Source of the DNA: Aaosphaeria pasadenensis
Taxonomy: Eukaryota > Ascomycota > Dothideomycetes > Pleosporales
NCBI GenBank assembly: GCA_022813625.1
Contig: JAKLMB010000042.1
Location: 236,322 to 300,321 of the forward strand
DNA: 64,000 nucleotides
Direction: 5' to 3'
Below the pieces are notes generated by a model. The model was not told where the DNA came from. It saw nothing but the letters and a program-made list of their open reading frames with translations, and ran no database searches. Every line of letters begins with the position of its first letter. Position 1 is the first letter of the stretch. Below are positions 10,430 through 23,751 of this stretch, piece after piece. Position numbers and translations under genes: made by a program.

Positions 10430-13400
10430 GTTCGACCTGCCTTTGCCTCCAGCCCACGGCTTCATTTAAACCTCCGACAACCCTACCTCATCACGGAAAA
10501 CACTTCCAAACCTACGTAATCCCACCGAGAAGGCCCATCCGATTGCTTTAATCAGGTCGAAGCTGACGCTTCGAAATGGATTCAATTGCAATGGAATATA
10601 AGTCTAGATTACCCAGACAGGACTAGCGCAAAGTTGTAGTTTTTGCGCACGCCTTCTTGTCGAAGATTTCCTATTTGGGACTGCTGGCCAAAATGACATG
10701 CACTCATTGGTCCTCGATACGGCGCTGACTTGAGCGTTCCAGGGTGTGGGTGGGAGTGTGAATGACATGCTGGATGGAACGACGTCTTATCGTTATTATT
10801 AATGGCCCTTTTTGTTTGATTTCTAAGCTCTTGACATATGGTTTCCTGCATCTAGTTGAGCCCTTTGAGGTAGCATCACTCAAGTTCATGTTTTCCAATG
10901 GGCAACACCACAATTCCTACTAACGACCCTGTTTACCAATATAAACAGTTGGCACAATTAACACATCTCCTTTCAAGTAGCCCCTCAAATCCATCAACAT
11001 ATCAAGTTACCCACCAAAAACGTCAGAACCCGCCCGACAGCCAGCAAACTGCACCCTGAATCCAGTACGAATAACTGAATCTACCTCAGTTGTGATCGCA
11101 GCAAGGCATCAATTCAAACCACTAACCATACTTCGCCAGTCCCCCAGCAACTCCACTGACACCTTTTCTCCACGACGTGCTTTGGAAACGTCTCGAATCG
11201 GGCATTTTTCCCTCATCGAAAATCCATGTTTCCTCTCGCCTGTCAGGATTGTTTTTGGTATGTAGTGGGTGATGGACGGAGAAGACCAAATGTTGATTTT
11301 GTTCATTATGTTTGCAACTGATATATGTTCGCATAAAATGTCTCGAAGGATTTACTGGCCACTGATGTACTAATCGCTAGTAACATAACAACACCCATTC
11401 AAATTATCAATAAATAGTACCAAGTTGAACCCGTTCCGCTGCAGCAAGTACACACTCTTATAAACACCTCAAATGGGCACCGTCGCCTCATACGATCGAA
11501 AGACGAGGTAGTGCTTCGATGTGTTTGTGCTTTATCTGTTCCCTCTTTGTGGTTTCTACACATATCGAGGGATAGCAATGCCAGAACTGTCGACATCTTG
11601 ACGCTCTCCAAAAGAAATGACCTTTCACTATAGTTCCAGTGCAGGCTTTGCCGAAGTCTCGGGGACATGGGAATTAGATACATTCCGAAGAAGACTGCCA
11701 GTGCGTGCAGATTCTTGACTGGTCCAGCAGTGTTTTATGTTCTGGCCCATGAAATGCGTCAGAGCTCTTTGCTGCTTTATAGATGTTTGAAATTTTGTCC
11801 TACAGATATTTCTACTTCGAGAAAATAAAAGAACGATAACAAATGTGATGAAGTGAGGACTGGAAACGTTGATAGCCGTCTTTTGGTGGACTGGAGCAAC
11901 CAAGACGACTATCCAGACATATGCGTACCTGTGTAATTAATGTTCAGCCATGCTGATACCACAATGTCCTCGTCCCTCCAGGTAGAGACATTGCATAGAA
12001 TTTCTACAACTCAAATTCGTGTGAATCACATCTTTACCCTTGTGAAGAAGCGGTTTTCGATCATAATTTGTATGCGACTGAAAAACTTCAAAGATGTCAT
12101 GAACTTAATGTCACGACAATCTCAAACATACCCCAAAGACTAAGTATTCTTATGATCCAATTTATCAAGAGTAGAACCTGCCGTACTCCGTCGTAAGTAT
12201 AATTACAATCCCCATTTTCGGCACGATGACACAAAGACCTGTCAAATAGAAAAAGTACTATTTTACCTCTACTCGTTCCAACGGAAACTGCTATATGCTC
12301 CCTACTGGTGAAGTAACAGTATATCACCGTACATACATCACCTATAACTAATTCCAAGAAGTGTAAACGTCCCAACTAAGAGCACAACCCTCCAACACCG
12401 ACCCAACCCATCAACCTAACCTCATCTTCCCTTTCAATATTTCCCCTACTTCTACTCACCCCATCCACACCACCCTTCTTACACATACTTTCCACAAAAA
12501 AAAAAAGCACATAAACAGAACATAAAAAAAGACAAAACCATCACGTCCTACCCAGCTTCAAGGGCGTTTCCAGCGTCTCCAGCGTATGTGGCGTGTACAG
12601 CGTCAATGACTTGAAAAAAACCTCTGCACGCCTGTGCCAAGCATGTTCACACTTCAGGAATAGAGGCTTGTATAGTCAGTCGCCTTGTTTATTGTGAATC
12701 AGATTTACATGTGACTAGGGCTGTGGGAACGCTGAGGGTTGTGATGTTTGATCGATTGATCGATGATGTGCGATGGTCAGGATGGTAGACTCACGCCACA
12801 CACAGTGACACGCCCCTCCAACACACCCTCCACCATCCTTCTATCGACAGCGTGAAAAGTAGTCGTGGACATGCCATCATCTCATCTCATCAAACTCACA
12901 CACCCCCAAAACAGCCTACCTACAAAATCCCGACATCGATCCTTCACGAATGCCCACTCTCGAGTGGGTACTCATGTACGTCAGAGATCGCAGGGAAGAT
13001 CGCAGGGATCTAGGAGTAAGGGAAAAAATGGATAGTGTATGGGTAGGCGTTTCATGTTGAGAATTGTTGTCTTTTGAACTGTACCATGTTTTCAAGGTTC
13101 ACATAGATGATGAGGAGATGGAATGTATAATAAGCACTTGTTACGAGTACGTATTCGACACCCCTACTCAAGGGTCCAAAAATGTTATCAGATCCCACCA
13201 TCACCACCACCATCTCTCCCATCAAAATCTCAAGCATACACTAACCTAAGGAATTGCCATGTGCGAAGGGATAGTTAGGGATGGGGAGGAGCGTATGAGG
13301 GGGGCGAAAGAACAGCGATGGAACGCGCACTAGAAGGATTTTTTTGCTTGCTTGCTTGCCTTGTCTTAGTTTCCGCTCGGGATCTACGGACGGCGTTGCG

Positions 13401-16400
13401 TGCGTGGGTTGGGACACTTTTTTTCGTTATGGTGTTTTTTTTGGGGTCTATGTCGTGTGGAGGCGTAGTGTAGGTAATAGTTGGTAGGGTGGGTTTAAGG
13501 AGGGAATAGGTAGGTAAGTAGCGGTGTCGGGTAGTTGGTGACTGATTAGTTGTCGTTATTCAGGCGTAGTAATTTTTTTCTCCTTTTGGGTTTACTATTT
13601 GTGGTGTTTTACGAACACACGAAGAGACATCGTGAGTATGGAAAGGAGAGAGCACGAGAAAAAAAAAGATGATCACGGTCGGGGGAGAAATTACTTAGTT
13701 TAGCTGCGAGCGATGCAATTGTATGACCGGATGCGGGTTAGGGCGACTAGACTACCCATTTGGGTACCCGTAAATGGTGCGTGTAGTGTCGATTGGCGAG
13801 AGAAAAACTGTGGCAGCAGCAAACGTGGCGAGAGCCCTGGATCCCAGCAAGCGCGGTTCTCGTAAGATTTTTCTTTTTCGGTGGTTTGGTGGCATCATTG
13901 GAGTCATACTTGGAGTACTCCTACTTGGAGATCCTACTGGGCACACGTGGTGGACAGAGGGCGGAATAGAGGGAGTTGATGTCTGTCGGAGTAGATTCGG
14001 AGTGATGGTGCGATCAAAGTTCACGGCATGTATTTGCTTCGCGGGCATCTCCGACGGCATGTACACGGCGGCCAATGTGCCGAAGGAGGTACGGTGTGGT
14101 GCTCCGCAGGTACGCGCAGGTACTCACTTGACCCCTTAGACTGAATGAACGTATTCAATATATGTCCACTACTGTGCTGTAGGCGAGGAGCATTATTGAC
14201 GATACTCGGGAGGTGGTCCGTTGGGACAAGCACGATGGAGTCGGAATTGAAAAAGATCGGAAAAACGGGGCCAGCCGCGCAACGCATGGACTGGCAGAAT
14301 GGTCTGGAGCCGCAACCAAGTGGATTCTCTTACTGTGATGAACGATCAACGGCGGGCCAGCCAGCCTGACCTGCCACTATAAACGGTTACAGCTACAGTA
14401 CACCGTAAGTATTATCCGAATGGGGAGCCATCTCGGAAGCCCATCTGGTCTGGCGAGGCAGGTAAGGCAGGGCGAGGCAAGGCATTCCCAGGGTTTCGAG
14501 ACTCGAGCAAGAGCAGACAATGCCTTCCCGCAGCGAGCGTCTCAAGGGTGGAGAATGGAAGGTTGAGTCAGGCCACGAGCCGTAACTATTGGCCAGCAAT
14601 GGTGAACAAACACCTTCGAGAAAATCCTGAAGAAGAAGACAGGCTTTTTTTCTTTCCCACTTGGGCGTTCATGTGTATTGTGTCGGCCTGTTTCCTTTTC
14701 CACTTTGGTGCTTGGGGGTCGGTCCGGTCTGGCTGGCTGATGAAGACAATCCAATCCACAATTTTACATAAAAGGATGGGCCTTGGCGTGATCGAATGGT
14801 CAATGGTGGTGATGCAACGACATGCATGGTTTGTGTGCTGGACATGAGCTCCTCCAGGTGCTCACGTCTTACTCGTACGTGTACTCCGTAATGCTGGCTG
14901 CACATAATAATTATCATGATTACAACATTCTTGCATGCACAAAAGTAGGCATTGCTAGCATAACTAGCCGTCAATGGTTCCCGCCAGGGATTCAATGGTC
15001 ATTGGCGGGCGTTTGGGCGCAAATGCTCAGGACAGTTACTATTGATATTTGTCCTCCCCTGGCGCCGCCGTAATTATTGCACCAAAGGAGGAAGGGCGAA
15101 GGGTGAAGGGAACAAAGGGACAAAAGGGAGGAAAGGCTGGAGCGCGGTAAGGTGTGGTGGCATTGCTGGCGGAAATACGGAAATGCTAGATCTCAATGCT
15201 GTGACCCCTGGGGCCGTATTTGGAGAGGGCGAGCGGGCAGGGCGGGCAGCCGAGAGCATGTGGTTGTGGTGGTGTCGCCATTTCGAGGCCGCAGAACGCC
15301 AATTTGTGGGGATCGTCAACAGCAACAATGATTGCGATGAGGGGAGAGATCAGGAGGTACAGCTGCAGTCGCAACAACGCATGGCACGAGACGCCTCCTG
15401 TGCCTCACATCTGCGGGTCTAGGTTGTGTTGGAGAGCAGCTATTGACTATTGCATGCCTGCCGGCGGGCCATCCGAGCACCCCAGAGTCTTGTCGTGGTT
15501 CTATTTGCAGGCCGGCAGACCACAATGGGCGCTTGTTGACGACGACATGTGCTTGTAGTCAGAGGTATTAGTTGCAACATGTAAACTGTAACAGCAGAAG
15601 AGCCGCGAACATCAAGGGTAGTGGTCGTAGCTCCAATTAGCGAAGCTGACCACAGCACGGAGTTGGAGTTGTAGTTTGAGCTGGTTGATCACCATGATGG
15701 TTCTCTCCAGCTCGGTCGCCGGGAAATGAGTGTGGTGTGCACACTGCATTGTTATTGTAATGTGTTGTGGTAATTGTAGCTGTAATTGCAATTGCAGGCA
15801 GACAACAATGACATGGATGATCTGGCTCTGGTGATCACTGTGCTGAGTACCATAGTGCATCGGGTATTGCAGCAGTGGAGGCCAGGAAGGATACATAGTG
15901 TATAAAGTGGGGAAATGCTAAAAAATGGGAATGCAAAGTTGGTGGACCATGGGTTCGGCCAGGCCTGGAGTGGATATGCCGTTGGAATCCTGCAATTCCT
16001 GCTGAAAATGTGAAGGATGGCACTGACTGAGATGACAACACGGTGACGATCTGGATGGAGCAATTGTATGATTGTATGATGCGTCCTTGTCGTATTCCAT
16101 GTACTGTCCCGTAGTGAGTGACTTGGCAGGCAGACGGAAAGCACGCAAAATATGGGGTACCGCTGGACGAAAAGGTACATAGAGTACGGAGTAACTACAG
16201 TACCTGCAGTTCATACAGTGCAGCGGTGAATAACAACATTGTGTAAACAGAGGAGGCACGGGACCAGCTGACTGAGGGGGATGGAAGCAGCTGACTACCT
16301 AGAAGGGCCGGAGCGAGCACGTTGCTCTGGAAGGTTGTCGGTGAATAGGCTGACTGGATGAGTAGAAGCCGATGAATGATGAAGGATGAATGAGAGTAGT

Positions 16401-17785
16401 GAATGGAGTCCGTGTTTGTGTGACACTCACGAGGGCCCCGAATTCTGCAAGCCACAGTGATCCATCCCATACCGGATCGGGATTAGCGTTGAAAATTATA
16501 AAGCTTGGCCATTGATCGCATCACTCGCCGAAGTGTCGACGCCTTTTCTCGCCTTCACGGGGAGGGAGGACCAGATCCACGATGTTGTATTACTCGTAAC
16601 AAACCATTATTGCGACACGCCAGGAACAGGCACTCGAGTTTTCCATTGGGGCACACTTTGACCATGTTCCATCCACTCATGGAATTTCCATGACCAATTC
16701 TTCACCCCACTCCCATGAGTCCCATCCTTTTTTCACCAAAAACCCCTGGCCTGTCGCAATACGGCTTCACCTACTACTCATCCTAACCATTGCTTGTACT
16801 ACCTACTACAGGTACTGTGTCTTCACTCCCTGGATTATAAAACCATCTCGTGCCCACCCTACCAACAAAAGACCCTTCTTTCTCCTCCTTTGATCACGTC
16901 TACTCTGTTTCCCCGGAATATGTTCTTGTCCCAGCATTTAATCCATCAGTTGAACCAGCACAAGATCAATTCATAGCAAGCCAGTCACGTCACATCACCA
17001 CACTACATTTATATCCACAAGGTGCATACACCACACACACCCACATACACTACATCATACCACAGCAACGTCCAACGTCAAGGATTCAGATCAGATCAGA
17101 TCAAGCCAGCTCAAAAATATCCATTACCGCCACTCCGACTCCGATCCACAAATATCCGTCGTACTCAACTGTAGTAGTGCTCGTAATAGTACACTCAACC
17201 ATCCAACCCCGCCGAATTCCGCCATAACGCCATACCACCTGGGTTACTCGTACCGTACACGTACAGTAATAGGCCGTCCGTCCATAAAGAGTTTTTTTGT
17301 TTGACTCGATCTTCTTTCTCTTGAGTCTGCTTAGATCATTACTCTATATCCACGTCTCCCCCCTCCAATTGGCTCCCCAACGAACCGAAAGGAAAAGGCC
17401 CTGTTTGCAGCCTGCTTTTTTCCCCGGACTATTCTAGCCTACCAACCAATCAACCCTCGACTCTTCTCTCCAACGGACAAATACATACTACACATCAAAA
17501 GCATCACGACACCCCATTAACCCTTTCCACCATTACTGCACCATTACCCATTACCCACAGCTCACTCGTCATCCCGTCATACTACTGAGCTACTCCTCAC
17601 CATCCAACGTCACAAGGACAGGGCACATACCCTCTCTTATTTTTTTCAAACTCGCCTATATTATCATTCTCCATTCCCGCAAAAGGGCGCGCGCCCACTA
17701 CCCAAGCCAACAACCACTTCAATTTCATACTTGAATTATTACGGAGTATTATTTATCGAATTTGAACTGAACTAGCTCCTGCGCC
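10430..17785. other. Long gene-poor region (about 7.4 kb)
   Basis: No open frame here has a recognisable domain, and frames overlap on both strands with low-complexity translations. The stretch contains homopolymer runs (A10-11 near 12,498-12,508, T8 near 13,435), CT- and CA-rich tracts, and TACTCCGTA/TACGGAGTA motifs at 14,882, 16,185 and 17,740. The last ~800 bp before 17,786 are strongly pyrimidine- and CA-rich, typical of a long fungal 5' leader for the arrestin gene. A long noncoding RNA or an extended promoter are the best guesses; neither is shown by the sequence. Confidence 0.5.
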
Positions 17786-19204
17786 ATGCCCGGCCGTCTG
17801 CTCTCGCTCGTTAGAGCCGCCCCCTCCTCTTCCAAGTTCGACACCTTCAAATCCCACCACAATTCCTCCTCCAACTCCACATCATCGTCCTCTCCATCCC
17901 AGACCAAGGCCCCTTCCACCGGCCTCCTCCCCCCATACTCGGTAGAAGACCCTTCCACCACACAACGACCATCCGCCAACCGCACAAAATCAAACGAGTC
18001 AATAGTCATGGATGCATTCAAACGCCATAGCCTCGGTGTCCGTCACCACTCGGACAAGAAGCATCCCAAATCGCCAAAGGTGGAACCCCAGAAGGCTGCC
18101 AAATTGAGCATGGTCGTCGAGTCCCCACCAGTCATGTTCTTCAACTCTCCCTCCACCTCCACCGGCGCCATCATCTCCGGCCAGCTCATGTTGGACGTCA
18201 CCGAGCCTCACATTTCCCTCGACAAGTTCGAAATGCGCCTGCTAGCCATCTGCAGCACCAAGAAGCCCGTTTCCCAGCACTGCGCCGACTGCACCAAGCA
18301 GACCACCGAGATCCACAAGTGGGAGTTCCTCACCCACCCAACGTCGTTGCGACATGGCGTGCATCAACGCCCTTTCAGCCACCTGCTCCCCGGTCACCTA
18401 CCTGCCACCACCCACGGCAACATGGCCTCTCTCGACTACGTCCTCTCCGCCGTCGCGACCACCTCCAATGGCGACAAGATCACCCTGCAACGTGACATGC
18501 CCATCATGCGCGCCATTGTCCCCGGCCCCGACAAGAACTCCATTCGCATCTTCCCCCCGACCAACTTGACCGCCGCCGTCACCCTCCCGCCAGTGATCCA
18601 CCCCATCGGCGACTTCCCCGTCGAGATGCGCCTGTCCGGCATCGTCGTCAACAAGGACGATTCGCAGACCCGATGGAAGCTGCGCAAGCTCAACTGGCGC
18701 ATTGAGGAAACCCAAAAGTTCATCGCACCCGCCTGCGCAAAGCACGCCAACAAGATCGGCGGCGAGGGCAAGGGCATCCAGCACGAGGACAGCCACGTCA
18801 TCGCGAGCGAGGAGGTCAAGACGGGCTGGAAAACCGACTTTGAGAACGGCAACATCGACGTCGAGTTCCGCGCCGCGCCCAACAACGCCCAGAGGCCCCT
18901 GTGCGACATGACCAGCCCCAACGGCATGGAGGTCAAGCACAACCTCATCATCGAGATGGTCGTCGCCGAGGAGTGGGCGCCGCTGAAGAAGCTCAGCCAG
19001 GCGACGCCGACCGGCGCCGCCCGCGTCCTGCGCACCCAGTTCCACCTCATCATGACCGAGCGCGCCGGCATGGGAATCTCCTGGGACGAGGAGCAGCCTC
19101 CTCTCTACGACGATGTGCCCGCCTCCCCTCCCACCTACCAGAACGTCACCATCGCCGACTACGACGGCTCCAGCCTTTCCGACGAGGAGCAATTGCACTT
19201 GTAG
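17786..19204 (+). CDS. Alpha-arrestin, LDB19/ART1 type
   Basis: This single-exon gene encodes 472 aa. It resembles the fungal Arrestin_N-like LDB19 family (yeast Ldb19/Art1), adaptors that bring the Rsp5-type HECT ubiquitin ligase to plasma-membrane transporters for endocytosis. The first ~110 residues are Ser/Thr/Pro-rich and probably disordered. The arrestin fold follows (SMVVESPPVMFFNSPSTSTG, GQLMLDVTEPHISLDKFEMR, KWEFLTHPTSLRHGVHQRPF, DYVLSAVATTSNG). Three PY motifs for WW-domain binding are visible: PPYS near residue 50, PPLYD at 438-442 and PPTYQ at 448-452. A CSTKKPVSQHCADCTKQTTE segment has three Cys. The start at 17786 is the first ATG of the frame and follows a long CT-rich leader; a TACGGAGTA motif lies 38 bp upstream. 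Confidence 0.9.
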   Translation: MPGRLLSLVRAAPSSSKFDTFKSHHNSSSNSTSSSSPSQTKAPSTGLLPPYSVEDPSTTQRPSANRTKSNESIVMDAFKRHSLGVRHHSDKKHPKSPKVEPQKAAKLSMVVESPPVMFFNSPSTSTGAIISGQLMLDVTEPHISLDKFEMRLLAICSTKKPVSQHCADCTKQTTEIHKWEFLTHPTSLRHGVHQRPFSHLLPGHLPATTHGNMASLDYVLSAVATTSNGDKITLQRDMPIMRAIVPGPDKNSIRIFPPTNLTAAVTLPPVIHPIGDFPVEMRLSGIVVNKDDSQTRWKLRKLNWRIEETQKFIAPACAKHANKIGGEGKGIQHEDSHVIASEEVKTGWKTDFENGNIDVEFRAAPNNAQRPLCDMTSPNGMEVKHNLIIEMVVAEEWAPLKKLSQATPTGAARVLRTQFHLIMTERAGMGISWDEEQPPLYDDVPASPPTYQNVTIADYDGSSLSDEEQLHL

Positions 19205-20693
19205 TCATACCCCCAGTTCGAAACAAACCAAACCATCACGGCCGAAAAAACAAACAACCATCACGATTTCCCTTTTCTCGAAAAAAATGTTTATAGGTGC
19301 TGAAACAATTGGAATGGCGATTCCATTGACTTTCGGCTGTGAAGGATATACCCCCAACCAACATTCATCATTATCAGTACCGCCCTTTTTTCGCGTACTT
19401 ACTTACTTACATACCCCATCATCGAGCTTGCGTACCTTTATTACTCCGCTTCGCTCGCACATTAATTCCTCATTTCTACGACTAGCGCGGCATCGTCTTC
19501 CCCAAGACCTTGCTCTTGCATTTTTACCTTTTAACGATTACGAATTCAATGTACATACATACACTATTCCACCCTTCCTTCCCACCTCAACTCCACACAA
19601 ACCATCATCATATGCAGAGGCGTTATTATTTCTCTGGCGACATTGGCGAAACCATCATGTTTATTTCCCCCCATTGCTGAAAGAGTCGAGCCCTCTACAA
19701 AAAATGGAACGGCGCTCCTCATATTCATCTCTTTTTCTTGCATCATCATCATCCATCAGTAACGCACGGCCTTAGAAAAGTCGTGCGTGGTATAAAAAGT
19801 TTCTCCTTTTGGAAATAGCACTAGTAAACACAAACTTAATACCAAGGGCACTCTGCGCCTGATCTTTCACCTCACACAAACCTACCATGAAACGAATGAA
19901 GCATGTGTACTGTACAAGTGATGTTTGTCATTACCTAACGATCGTGAGGAGTTGGGTAATGCACAAGGACAGGGAGCTACTGCGAGGTCGACCTTTGACT
20001 CATAGTGATCGGCAACGTACGTTGAACTCTACATGCCTACCTGATTGACCTTGCAGTGCTGTGGTCTAGGACTCTAGGTATGCATTGCATCCCCGCTTGA
20101 TTGACGTACACATGTTTAACCCCCGGGGAGGGGGAGCACGCCAAGACCCCCGGAAAAAGGGATTCGGATGTCTAGCCGAAGATAAGGAGGGAGGGAGGGA
20201 GTCATATGATGGACTCGATGGAGTGAGGTGGTCGGAGTGCGTATGCATGGGTCGGAGTGCGTATGTCGGAGTTTTGGACGTTGGTGTGCTACTGCTTGTT
20301 TGATTGGAGAGATGCTCGGCGATTGGAGGCGTGGGTAGATGATGGGTTTAATGTTTGTTTGTTGATTTCTAATAGGGATGTTCGGTTGGCGGAGGGTCAT
20401 ACGGAAAAGGAAAAGGCAATGTTGTTGATGCTAGGTGTATACAAGTGCTGAATTTATAATCTGAGTTTGGATGTGACAATAAAAGAATAATTATGAAATA
20501 TGTATTCGTTGTATTATTATCGTAAGTAGAGAAAATGCGGCGCTCGCTATACAATGATGCCGGCTTATGATGTTATGCTCAAGAGGTATATATCCCAAAC
20601 TCCAAACCCATAACCCGTTTTCCGTGTCCAAATATCAAACTCCAACTTCATCTAGAGTCTCTACCTCTAAGATATCTAAGGTTTCGTAACCAT
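19205..20693. other. Convergent 3' spacer with short direct repeats
   Basis: The 3' ends of two convergent genes face each other across 1.5 kb. No coding frame is convincing. A 16-bp direct repeat (GGTCGGAGTGCGTATG) occurs at 20230-20245 and 20250-20265, next to a GGGA microsatellite near 20,187-20,200. Confidence 0.5.
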
Positions 20694-21638
20694 CTAATCA
20701 CACCCACACTCCACCTTCTCATAGCACCTCCCACAAAGCACCTCCCTCCTCCCCTCCCACTCCATCTCCTCCTCATCCCCACCGCACCTACACTCCTCCC
20801 CCTCCCTCCTCATCATCGACCTCTCCAACGCCCTCGCAACCCCCTCATCCACACTCCCCCCGACCCTCGCCAACCCCACGCCCCTCACCCCCGTAAACAG
20901 CCTCAGCACCGCGAAATCGCACGCCTCGAACTGCGCCTGCCACACCCTGATCTCCAGGTACTCAGCCCCGGAGAACGCAGCCGTGACCTTCTCCTTCGTG
21001 AACCGCGGGTCCGTGTCAAGCCGTAGGCTGATCTGCCATCTGTTGATGAGACTCGAGACGCGGGAGTAGAGCACGGGGCGGGACGGGGACGCGAGGTGCG
21101 GGAGGGTGTTGAGGAGGCTGGGGTGCGCGTGGAAGGTGTTGTGCGCGTAGAGGAGGCCGAGGGCTTCGGCGTGGATGCGGTGGCAGGTGGAGAGGATGGC
21201 GGGGGAAAGGTGGATGTTTGGGCTGGAGGGCTGATTGAAGCCGCGGACGGAGAGGTCGTCGACGGCGGGCTGCTTTGGATGGGTGATGGCGAAGGGGGTG
21301 GGTGTGTCTGGGCAGAGGAGGGCTTTGTAGATTTCGTTGCGGAGTTCGGCGGGGAGGCGGAAGAAGAGTGAGGAGGATTGTGATGAGGTTACTCCTGGGG
21401 TGGTGGTGGGAAGTTGGGTTTTGGGTGGTGGTGGTTTGGTCCGTGGGGATACGGGCTTGCGTTCGCCATTAAGTGAAGGGCCCCTGGGTCTTCTTGAGGG
21501 TGCTGGAGAAGGTATTGTTGGTGCGACGGTGCGTAGTTGGATTGTGGGATTCGCACGGTGAGGCGTGGGCAGTTGGTACGGTGATGACGTGTGTACCATG
21601 GGGGATTGGTAGAACTGGATGCATGTTGCTGTTGCCAT
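20694..21638 (-). CDS. DUF7730 / F-box-like (2EXR-type) protein
   Basis: This single exon encodes 314 aa. After a Pro-rich, low-complexity N-terminus of about 90 residues comes LFFRLPAELRNEIYKALL, the characteristic opening of a large Pezizomycotina family (DUF7730/2EXR, F-box-like). The family continuation is also there: LSPAILSTCHRIHAEALGLL, YAHNTFHAHP and a conserved EYLEIRVWQAQFEACDF. The C-terminus has a Cys-rich end (CRCGGDEEE, CGRCYEKVECGCD) that could bind a metal. The molecular function of the family is unknown. The start is the ATG at 21636-21638; no splice site is needed. Confidence 0.78.
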   Translation of the reverse strand: MATATCIQFYQSPMVHTSSPYQLPTPHRANPTIQLRTVAPTIPSPAPSRRPRGPSLNGERKPVSPRTKPPPPKTQLPTTTPGVTSSQSSSLFFRLPAELRNEIYKALLCPDTPTPFAITHPKQPAVDDLSVRGFNQPSSPNIHLSPAILSTCHRIHAEALGLLYAHNTFHAHPSLLNTLPHLASPSRPVLYSRVSSLINRWQISLRLDTDPRFTKEKVTAAFSGAEYLEIRVWQAQFEACDFAVLRLFTGVRGVGLARVGGSVDEGVARALERSMMRREGEECRCGGDEEEMEWEGRREVLCGRCYEKVECGCD

Positions 21639-23751
21639 GATTGTTCCGACTCTTCTTTGAGTTGGAGTAGACGGGTCTTCTTTTCGATGCAGAGGATTCC
21701 GCTTTTGAGATGTGCTTGCGGGTCCGGGAGATGTGATCCGAAGTCGGTATTCTTTCTGGATTCGAGATGGATTGGGCGATGTGATGATGTTAACGGACTA
21801 GTAGCTGGTGTTGACTCGAGCGATACTGATGGTGTTGAGTCGGTCGAGCTGCTGGTTACTGATAGTGATGGGAATGCCGGCCGAATGAGTATAGGCGATA
21901 TCGAAGCCAATGATATGGGCATAGGTACTCCTTATATGTATGGTTGGCACCGTTGATATATCAAAGGATAAGTTGCTGTTGCTGAGAGGTCGGTCCGAAT
22001 GTCCAGAGTAGTGGTGTTTATGTGCATGTGTATGTTGATGACTGTGATGGCACCGGAGGTACGTCCCTTCATTCCTTCTTATACTTCTTTTACTGAATGA
22101 CACAACATGCCATTAAGCTTCTCGATCCGTCCGAAAAGGTCGACCAAGTTGTTGAATGACCTTCACGCAACGTTACCCTGCCTTCTAACCAGTGATGGAT
22201 GTCGATGCGGCCCGTGCACGATAAGACAAGGTTCTAGTTCGACGTCGCGTCACGACACAACGCCATTCATCACTCCACCAAATCCCACTGTGCAAGGAAA
22301 TGGGAAAAGGAGCCTCCCTTGCGGCTGAGAGGCTTGCATGCTGCAGCGGATGGTATCCGAAGATCTGCGCCATCGTGAAGGAAGCCGCTGAGCCTCGAAA
22401 AGCTTGGTGACTATGTCGGAGGTTAATATGTGTCTACAGATTGCCGGTAGACCTAGAAACCCGTTGCACATTCATCCGGTGAGGATTGTCATGAGGACTC
22501 TACAGCATCGTCAATGTGCGAAAAGAATGCTCAAACAATCACCTCATGATACTCAATCATTCGTCGATAACTTCAATACCACCTGAAGTTTTCTTATCAC
22601 AGTTCACCGCCCCTCCGTATCATTCCCAACAGATCGAAATCATTGATGTGGTTGCTCCAGTATGGGCTGACTGTTACCCACGCAATCAGGCCTCAAAAGC
22701 CCGTCAGAGCTCAAAACAGGAAATCCAGAAACAGGGAAAACACTCGGAGATTTTTTTCGACCAGGAATTTTTTTCATGAGTATTCGGCCTGGATCCAAGC
22801 ACTGTTACTGATGATGATGTGGCCCACCGCTGTCACCGATTAAATGTCACGCCAGCTGATATTTATTCTTAGCCCGGATCCTTCCGACCTCCTACAACCT
22901 CCGATGGCATGGAACGCAAGGTCCGATAATTGTCCTGGCTGCACCAGTTAACCTGGTTACAGGAGACTGTGCTCCGTTCGGATTTCTGATTCGCTGGAAA
23001 TCATAATATTGCTTCCTTGCCATCCGAATGTAGTGTATTGATATCGCTTGGCCTTAGTCACCGTTGCTCTTCCGATTTCAAGGCGTGCTTCCTGACGCCA
23101 TCTCAAACTTGGATTATTTCTCCTATGCAAACACAAGAACTATTCGCTATGGTCAATCTTCTGGTTGGCATTTGTGCGAGGCAATACTTGCGACAGCTAT
23201 AGTTGACAGAAGTTACTCTCACCATATTCTGGATGATGAAGGGATGGGTAGGTGGTAGGATATGTGCAATCCCAAAACCTTATGTTCAAATGTTTTTGCA
23301 GCGAAAAAAATTAAAGCTGTTATGCGCCATCTTACCTGTCGTCCTTGTACGCTTAGTCTACTATAATAATCAAGAAGGGCTATGTTACCGTAATCAAGAG
23401 CATGTTATATTTCCTCAATCTGTATGCAAAGTAGCTACATCTTATACAAAAAGTTGAACATAAAACACATCGAAGCAGTGTATTTCACATACTTCCTAGA
23501 TTGTCTGATCTTTTACACACCCTACATCCTCTCTATACCTCATACAATGTACGGCTCTGCCCATATCCGATGCAATTTCACTTTCCCACCTACAGTTTAT
23601 ATGGAGGATGTTGGACTTCTGGCGTTCGGGCCACATCGTTCTTGTTTGCTATGCGTCATGCAGCCTCGATTTCCGTCTGGTTGTTAGCAGGTTCTGCTTC
23701 TATCGGAGCATTGCATTGTGCTTGGCGACGGCTGCGGCACGCCTTCCTCCC
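21639..23751. other. Intergenic, no gene seen
   Basis: Open frames are short, overlap on both strands and translate to low-complexity or unrecognisable sequence. The left end should include the promoter of the DUF7730-like gene. Confidence 0.5.

Noticed and set aside
13189..13215. CAC/CAT repeats resembling a His-tag coding tract, and CCA repeats at 63960-64000
   Set aside because: Simple trinucleotide microsatellites with no coding context; no sign of vector sequence.
13774..14139. 121-codon frame in the long spacer
   Set aside because: Overlaps an opposite frame of similar length; no domain, no splice context. One hydrophobic run is not enough.
18398..19198. 266-codon frame opposite the arrestin gene
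   Set aside because: Antisense of highly biased C-ending codons; low-complexity Val/Asp/Gly translation. The arrestin frame has clear PY motifs and domain sequence.
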